Source: CAYQOX01 sp964419335 (GTDB taxonomy: Bacteria; Hinthialibacterota; Hinthialibacteria; Hinthialibacterales; Hinthialibacteraceae). From it: a stretch of DNA of 28,531 nucleotides. Under the pieces are notes generated by a model. The model made no database searches. It had not been told where the DNA came from and saw only the letters and a list, made by a program, of their open reading frames with translations. The position numbers were made by a program, and so were the translations under genes. Of this stretch, positions 24,411 to 28,531 are shown one piece after another (position 1 is the stretch's first letter; the number at the start of each line of letters is the position of its first letter). The DNA lies in contig CAYQOX010000051.1 of the NCBI GenBank assembly GCA_964419335.1, positions 1 through 28,531 of the forward strand, written 5' to 3'.

Positions 24411-25103
24411 ATGCTACCCACTTTGGTTAACGCCCTCGCGGTGATCGTTGGCTCTTCGATCGGTTTGCTTTTTTATGGACGATTAAGCCAGCGTTTTCGA
24501 CTCATCCTATTTCAATCTATCGGTCTGACGGTATTGATGTTAGGCCTGCGAGATGCTTTGGCCTCGCAGGAATTACCCTTACTGGCGTTGGGAATGATTC
24601 TTGGTGGGCTTTTGGGAGAAGGGTTGAATTTAGAACAGCAGTTGGAGCGGTTAGGGGCGTTTCTGAAAAATCTTTTTAAGCAGAAAGATGATTCACAATT
24701 CATCGATGGTTTTGTGTATGCCAGTATCTTGTTCTGTGTCGGAGCGATGACGGTGGTGGGTACTTTTCAGGCGGGTGTTAACCATAATGGAGATGTGCTT
24801 TATACCAAAAGCATATTAGATGGCCACGCTGCGATTTTTCTCGCAGGAGCGATGGGGGGAGGGGTGATGGCCAGTTCGCTAACAATACTTACACTCCAGG
24901 GAACGCTTACGCTGTTTTTCTTTCTGGTTGGCTCTACGCTTCCTGAATATATCATCACCGAAGCGGGGGCCGCAGGGGGGCTTTTGATCGCAGGGATTGC
25001 GATCAATCTCATGGAACTGGCCAAAATCCGTCTCGGAAATCTCTTCCCGGGAATCATTCTCGTTCCGCTCTTTGTGTGGTTGAAACATATCCTATTCGTT
25101 TAA
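24411..25103 (+). CDS. DUF554 domain integral membrane protein
   Basis: Polytopic membrane protein of 230 residues, like YdfK/YqgA proteins. Family segments are LVNALAVIVGSSIGLL at the N-terminus, GLGMILGGLLGEGLNLE-like LALGMILGGLLGEG, FCVGAMTVVGTFQAG, KSILDGHAAIFLAGAMGGG and GGLLIAGIAINLMELAKI. About six or seven helices are seen. The function of the family is unknown. It follows the 179-residue gene by 16 bases. Its stop codon lies within a 16-base perfect palindrome (25094-25109), and it converges on the TPR gene 19 bases further. Confidence 0.9.
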   Translation: MLPTLVNALAVIVGSSIGLLFYGRLSQRFRLILFQSIGLTVLMLGLRDALASQELPLLALGMILGGLLGEGLNLEQQLERLGAFLKNLFKQKDDSQFIDGFVYASILFCVGAMTVVGTFQAGVNHNGDVLYTKSILDGHAAIFLAGAMGGGVMASSLTILTLQGTLTLFFFLVGSTLPEYIITEAGAAGGLLIAGIAINLMELAKIRLGNLFPGIILVPLFVWLKHILFV

Positions 25104-25109
25104 ACGAAT
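25094..25109. repeat. 16-bp perfect palindrome at the DUF554 stop codon
   Basis: ATTCGTTTAAACGAAT is its own reverse complement and covers the TAA stop at 25101-25103. It lies between two convergent genes and may form a 6-bp stem with a TTAA loop in either transcript. A T-rich tail is lacking, so it is at most a weak bidirectional terminator. Confidence 0.4.
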
Positions 25110-25122
25110 CCCAGGTCTCCTT

Positions 25123-26052
25123 TTATTCCGTCAATTGCTTCGAAGTTAAATAGCCTAATATAGCAGTCGCTTCAGAATCATTGGGATCATCTTCCAGGAT
25201 TTTTGCCATCGTTTCGGAGGCTTTGGTGAGATCCCCGTTCATGAAGTGAATGTAGCCAGCGAGGAATTTTGCTTCTAAATTTTGAGGATGCTTTTTAATA
25301 TAGCGTTCCAGCATAGAGAGATGAGCGTTGTAATCCTCGAGTTTTCCGTAGTAAGTGGAAATTTCCACCGGTTTTTTGATCCAGTCTTCGTTTAATTGAA
25401 GCGCCCGACGAAGCACCATCGCCGCGGTTTCATAGTCTCCGGTGGCGAAGAGGCCTAACGCATAACCCATCCGTACCGTCGCATTGCTTGGTTGCATACC
25501 AGCCGCATGTTTAAATTCGCGTTTGGCAATTTCATAGTTCCGATTTTTAAAGGCTTTATTGCCATCATCCAGATGTTCTATGAACGTTTTATTTTTATAG
25601 TCAAAGTCGCGAGAAACCTGTTCTTCTTCTTTGTCTACTTCTTCACGAGGTGTATCTTTAGGTGGTTTCTCTTCGGGTGCTCGTTCAACGATAACCCGTT
25701 CACGTTCAATGACCGTGGGCTGATCCGATTTCTGTTCTGGCGGGGTTGGATAGTAACCAGAGGGTGCTTGGGCATAAGACGGAGGAAGTGTGTGTATGTA
25801 AACAACACGGGTTGGACTCGCCGAGGAACGCTGCGGACGATGGGGTACGCTCAAGGGGCGCTTACCGAATTCAAATACTTTAGGTGGTGAATAATCAATT
25901 CTTGGTTCCCATTGTAGGATCGGATAAGCATAGGCATAACCGCTTCCCTTGAAATAGGGCCGCAGGCGATAATCAACCGCATCACTGGTCACTGGAGCTA
26001 TGAGTGCACAAAGAAATAGTCCTATGAAACTAATCAACAACGTGTTTTTCAT
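25123..26052 (-). CDS. Secreted TPR-repeat protein
   Basis: Exported protein of 309 residues. The signal peptide (1 to about 25, hydrophobic core LLISFIGLFLCALIAP) is followed by a Tyr/Pro-rich region (about 28-110), a charged Glu/Arg/Lys-rich linker (about 113-148), and TPR-like helices from about 157 to 305 (DGNKAFKNRNYEIAKREFKH, GDYETAAMVLRRALQLNEDW, GDLTKASETMAKILEDDPN). It probably serves as a periplasmic or outer-membrane-associated scaffold; the partner is unknown. It lies 58 bases downstream of the lipoprotein gene on the same strand, probably in one operon, and both proteins have Tyr-rich extracytoplasmic parts. Confidence 0.85.
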   Translation of the reverse strand: MKNTLLISFIGLFLCALIAPVTSDAVDYRLRPYFKGSGYAYAYPILQWEPRIDYSPPKVFEFGKRPLSVPHRPQRSSASPTRVVYIHTLPPSYAQAPSGYYPTPPEQKSDQPTVIERERVIVERAPEEKPPKDTPREEVDKEEEQVSRDFDYKNKTFIEHLDDGNKAFKNRNYEIAKREFKHAAGMQPSNATVRMGYALGLFATGDYETAAMVLRRALQLNEDWIKKPVEISTYYGKLEDYNAHLSMLERYIKKHPQNLEAKFLAGYIHFMNGDLTKASETMAKILEDDPNDSEATAILGYLTSKQLTE

Positions 26053-26110
26053 CGATCACGCTCCTTGCCGTTTTGTATCCCCAATCTAGTACGGTGGAGA
26101 TCATCTCTTG

Positions 26111-26767
26111 TTATTTTAACACCCGGAAGGGAAAGACATATTCATATTCCTTGGGACGATCGGATCGATCTTTAGGAATATGTTTCAACCGGGTAATTTG
26201 AACTCGTATCGATTCAAGTTCTCTATAAGAAACATTGAAGTAAAGATTACCTTCGACGATAGCCCGAGGGAAAATGCGGATTGGCCCTGTAGGCAGCGCG
26301 TTTGAAACCATCCCGGTAAAAGTTGGGCCTACATAGTGGGTATGACCGTGGAACCACCATGGGTTATGAAAAGAATAATGGCCATAACCATAACCCGCCG
26401 AGACAAAAGTCTCTCTTCCTCCCATGATATAGGCTCCTCTCCCCAGAGCCTCTTTAGGAAGGGCATAGAATTGCCTTCCATGCTGATCGAGGAGCAAAAA
26501 TTCCTTGGGTACAAATTCCTGATGTTTGTCGCTTTGGTTGATCAAAGCGACTCGGAACGTGGTGATGCGATTCCCCATGCGATTGGGCGTTTGTACCCGT
26601 CGTACGCTGATGGCGATGTTTTCCTTACTAATAGTGGCCATTTTTCCATCAGACGTAATTCGAATATCGTCATGACTAGGAATCGCATGAAACTCGGCGG
26701 TGCTACATCCCGCGCTTAAAAGGAGAATGCCACAAAAAAGCCAAACCCATTTTTCACGTTTCATCAT
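26111..26767 (-). CDS. Predicted lipoprotein of unknown function
   Basis: Lipoprotein of 218 residues. The signal peptide ends in the lipobox LSAGC with lipidated C21. The mature part looks beta-rich: ITSDGKMATISKENIAISVRR and TTFRVALINQSDKHQEFVP suggest an immunoglobulin-like or FixG-like fold. A central insert is rich in Gly, His, Tyr and Trp (about 118-145, for example SAGYGYGHYSFHNPWWFHGH). I do not recognise the family. The start has AAGGA six bases before the first of two adjacent ATGs. It precedes the TPR gene and diverges from lnt, whose product would N-acylate it. Confidence 0.8.
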   Translation of the reverse strand: MMKREKWVWLFCGILLLSAGCSTAEFHAIPSHDDIRITSDGKMATISKENIAISVRRVQTPNRMGNRITTFRVALINQSDKHQEFVPKEFLLLDQHGRQFYALPKEALGRGAYIMGGRETFVSAGYGYGHYSFHNPWWFHGHTHYVGPTFTGMVSNALPTGPIRIFPRAIVEGNLYFNVSYRELESIRVQITRLKHIPKDRSDRPKEYEYVFPFRVLK

Positions 26768-26934
26768 CTATTTTCCTTCAAGGTGTTTAAGGTGTGATTT
26801 TTTCTTATTGCGTATTATTGTCTTCACTTAAAATCTATCGTTCAATAAACTATCTTAACTAAATTGTACGATGTATGGAGCCAAAAGTCCAATTGTTCTT
26901 GTAAAAATATTGTGAATCGAATAAGGAATAGAAT

Positions 26935-28434
26935 ATGAATGAAAGCAGAGTGGGATGGGGATCGTGGGGGTACCTTCTTCTTGCGGGGGTATTGGGATTT
27001 TTCGCTGCGGGAAAATGGGTTATACCCATCACAGTTTGGTTGGCGCCCCTGTTGATGATTCGTTTTTTACGCAGTCAAAAGTTTTGGGTAGGCTTGCTCG
27101 CCTATTTTCTGATTTCTTATTTCTCTGTTATTGTGAATGCGAAAGGCTTAATTCCCATGCCGGGGGGGCAATTTTATGGATTTTGTGCGATTGCGGTGTT
27201 GCTGAGTTACGTTCCTTTCGCTGTGGATTGGCATTTAACCCGTACTTTTCGGGGGTTTTGGGGTACACTGATTTTCCCCTGCGCTTTTGTGGTTTTTGAA
27301 TATGTCAACGCCCATGGGCCTTTTGGTACATGGGGGTCGATTGCTTACACGCAAGGCGACCATCTTGGCCTTATTCAACTTGTTTCACTAACAGGGATTT
27401 GGGGACTTACATTTTTGATCACCTGGTTTGCTTCCACTGTGAATTGGATGTGGGAAAATTCCTTTGCGTGGCCTAAGATTCGTTCGGGATTGGGGATTTA
27501 TGCCTTTGTTTTTTTGCTTGTTCTTTTTTATGGCGAAATACGGCTGCAATTGTTTCCCCCTCAGTCCGAAACCATCCGGGTTGCGGTTCTCACGCTTCCC
27601 GATTTTCAACAATCAGTTGAAAAACAAGTCCATGCTTTACAGAAGCAGAATCAAAGTGATTGGAATGAAAGCGATAAGGTGCTAGATCAATTACTCAACC
27701 GGGTTGAAAAAGAATCTCGTGCGGGAGCGAAGCTTGTTTTATGGGCGGAAGTTTGTAGTGTCATTCATTCGAAGAATTATGCCTCGAAGCTGGATCGTAT
27801 TCAGGAGTGTGCTCAACGCAATGAAATCTATTTAGGGGCATCGATTGGAGTGCTTCAACCGGGCGAAGGAACTCGAGTTGAGAATCTGTTGCTTTTGATC
27901 TCGCCTGAAGGCGAAATATTGTGGGAGTATCAAAAGGCAAAAATACCCATTGGAGAACCGAGCCTGGCGGGAGAGGAAGAACTGCTATTCTCTTCGACAC
28001 CTTTTGGAATCATCTCTGGGGCGATTTGTTATGATAATGATTTCCCTGACTACATTCAGCAGGCAGGAAGAAATCAGGTATCGCTTTTTCTCAATCCCAC
28101 GGGCGATTGGTATGAAATTAAAGAGCCGCATAAGACCATGGCTGTGTATCGCGCGGTGGAAAACGGGTTTTCTTTAATCCGGGCGGCCAATCAGGGAATT
28201 TCTGTAGTAACTGACTATCACGGGAAGGTGTTGGCACGCGCTGATTACTTCAAGACGAAAGACCATACTTTGGTTGCCCAAATACCCACAGGAAGGACTT
28301 CGACCCTTTATTCTCGATGGGGTGATTGGTTTGCGGTAGTTTCGCTCATCGTATTCCATCTCTTCATCTTTACGAAAATAGGCTACCGGATACAAAAAAG
28401 GCGTGAGGCCAAATCAGAACCTCACACCTCTTGA
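26935..28434 (+). CDS. lnt: Apolipoprotein N-acyltransferase
   Basis: Inner-membrane enzyme, third step of lipoprotein maturation: transfers an acyl chain from phospholipid to the N-terminal Cys. It has 499 residues, the normal Lnt length. About six N-terminal helices (8-200) include the family segment FEYVNAHGPFGTWGSIAYTQ. The periplasmic nitrilase-like domain (about 215-460) has the catalytic triad E272 (LWAEVCS), K334 (YQKAKIP) and C365 (GAICYDNDFPD), followed by one C-terminal helix (about 465-485). The usual Pro before the Glu is Ala here. The start has AAGGA seven bases upstream. Its last 40 bases contain the terminator of the facing gene. Confidence 0.93.
   Translation: MNESRVGWGSWGYLLLAGVLGFFAAGKWVIPITVWLAPLLMIRFLRSQKFWVGLLAYFLISYFSVIVNAKGLIPMPGGQFYGFCAIAVLLSYVPFAVDWHLTRTFRGFWGTLIFPCAFVVFEYVNAHGPFGTWGSIAYTQGDHLGLIQLVSLTGIWGLTFLITWFASTVNWMWENSFAWPKIRSGLGIYAFVFLLVLFYGEIRLQLFPPQSETIRVAVLTLPDFQQSVEKQVHALQKQNQSDWNESDKVLDQLLNRVEKESRAGAKLVLWAEVCSVIHSKNYASKLDRIQECAQRNEIYLGASIGVLQPGEGTRVENLLLLISPEGEILWEYQKAKIPIGEPSLAGEEELLFSSTPFGIISGAICYDNDFPDYIQQAGRNQVSLFLNPTGDWYEIKEPHKTMAVYRAVENGFSLIRAANQGISVVTDYHGKVLARADYFKTKDHTLVAQIPTGRTSTLYSRWGDWFAVVSLIVFHLFIFTKIGYRIQKRREAKSEPHTS
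28393..28429 (-). terminator. Rho-independent terminator of the minus-strand gene at the right edge
   Basis: Read on the minus strand, AGGTGTGAGG pairs with CCTCACGCCT over ten positions with one T-G wobble and an 11-base loop, followed directly by six T residues (the A-run at 28394-28399 on the plus strand). On the plus strand the hairpin is not followed by T, so it should act only on the leftward transcript. It lies entirely within the lnt coding region. Confidence 0.7.
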
Positions 28435-28455
28435 TGGAAAAGGTTTTGTTTACGC

Positions 28456-28531
28456 TTAGTCTTCGGGATTGTAGTATTGCATGGCTTCCGGGATATATTG
28501 AGTTTTTAGATTCTGGATTCGAGTTTGAGGC
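28456..28531 (-). CDS. C-terminal end of a minus-strand gene (partial)
   Basis: The minus strand is open from the window edge to a TAA at 28456-28458 and reads 24 residues ending YIPEAMQYYNPED. The protein-like composition and a well-formed terminator 27 bases downstream support a real gene continuing beyond the window. Too short to assign a family. Confidence 0.6.
   Translation of the reverse strand, partial: PQTRIQNLKTQYIPEAMQYYNPED

Noticed and set aside
25492..25890. 132-codon plus-strand frame opposite the TPR gene
   Set aside because: Phe/Arg-rich product antisense to the charged linker of the TPR protein, without ribosome site or family features.

Overview
This 28.5 kb window reads as chromosomal DNA of an uncultivated, rod-shaped, diderm (Gram-negative-type) bacterium. 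Lipoprotein N-acyltransferase (Lnt) implies an outer membrane, and the complete mreB-mreC-mreD-PBP2-rodA block implies a rod. A secreted dockerin protease, a secreted DUF1080/FG-GAP protein, a Gfo/Idh oxidoreductase, a LmbE-type deacetylase and a type II pseudopilin with the Ser-Phe-Thr-Leu-Ile-Glu style cleavage site recall environmental candidate phyla of the PVC/FCB neighbourhood. That placement is an inference from gene content, not a measurement. Composition is moderately AT-rich and even across genes. I see no phage, transposase, integrase or CRISPR signature.

Layout. Positions 1-1838: secreted matrixin-like metalloprotease ending in a dockerin, overlapping tail-to-tail with a YbhN-type membrane protein. 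Positions 1789-3928 (minus): YbhN-type protein and Gfo/Idh/MocA oxidoreductase. Positions 4130-5953 (plus): BshB1/LmbE-like deacetylase and a SAM methyltransferase. Positions 6019-7746: RNase E/G with its own promoter, an N-terminal Ser/Lys-rich extension and possibly an AUU start. Positions 7843-8035: tRNA-Leu(CAA). Positions 8201-10000: secreted DUF1080 plus FG-GAP repeat protein. Positions 10006-10716 (minus): small membrane protein of unknown function. Positions 10717-11314: AT-rich regulatory region with several promoter candidates and a tiny leader ORF. Positions 11315-17032: mreBCD-mrdA-rodA elongasome operon. Positions 17158-21398: purL and purQ separated by a minus-strand pseudopilin gene. 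Positions 21712-22752: HD-GYP phosphodiesterase. Positions 22841-23725 (minus): N-formylglutamate amidohydrolase-like enzyme. Positions 23855-25103: unknown cytosolic protein and DUF554 membrane protein. Positions 25123-26767 (minus): lipoprotein and TPR protein. Positions 26935-28434: lnt. The right edge holds the last 24 codons of a minus-strand gene whose terminator lies inside the end of lnt.

How the genes work together. The elongasome block is the clearest unit: MreB filaments, the MreC/MreD linkers, the PBP2 transpeptidase and the RodA glycosyltransferase insert lateral-wall peptidoglycan. PurL and PurQ form FGAM synthase, but the PurS subunit that small PurL normally needs is not in the window. 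The 1.8-6 kb group could act on a glycan or thiol-glycoside, but this is only suggestive.

I found no convincing new multi-gene system. The observations most worth a check are the RNase E/G start and architecture, the long mreB leader, the dockerin protease and the unknown 179-residue protein.
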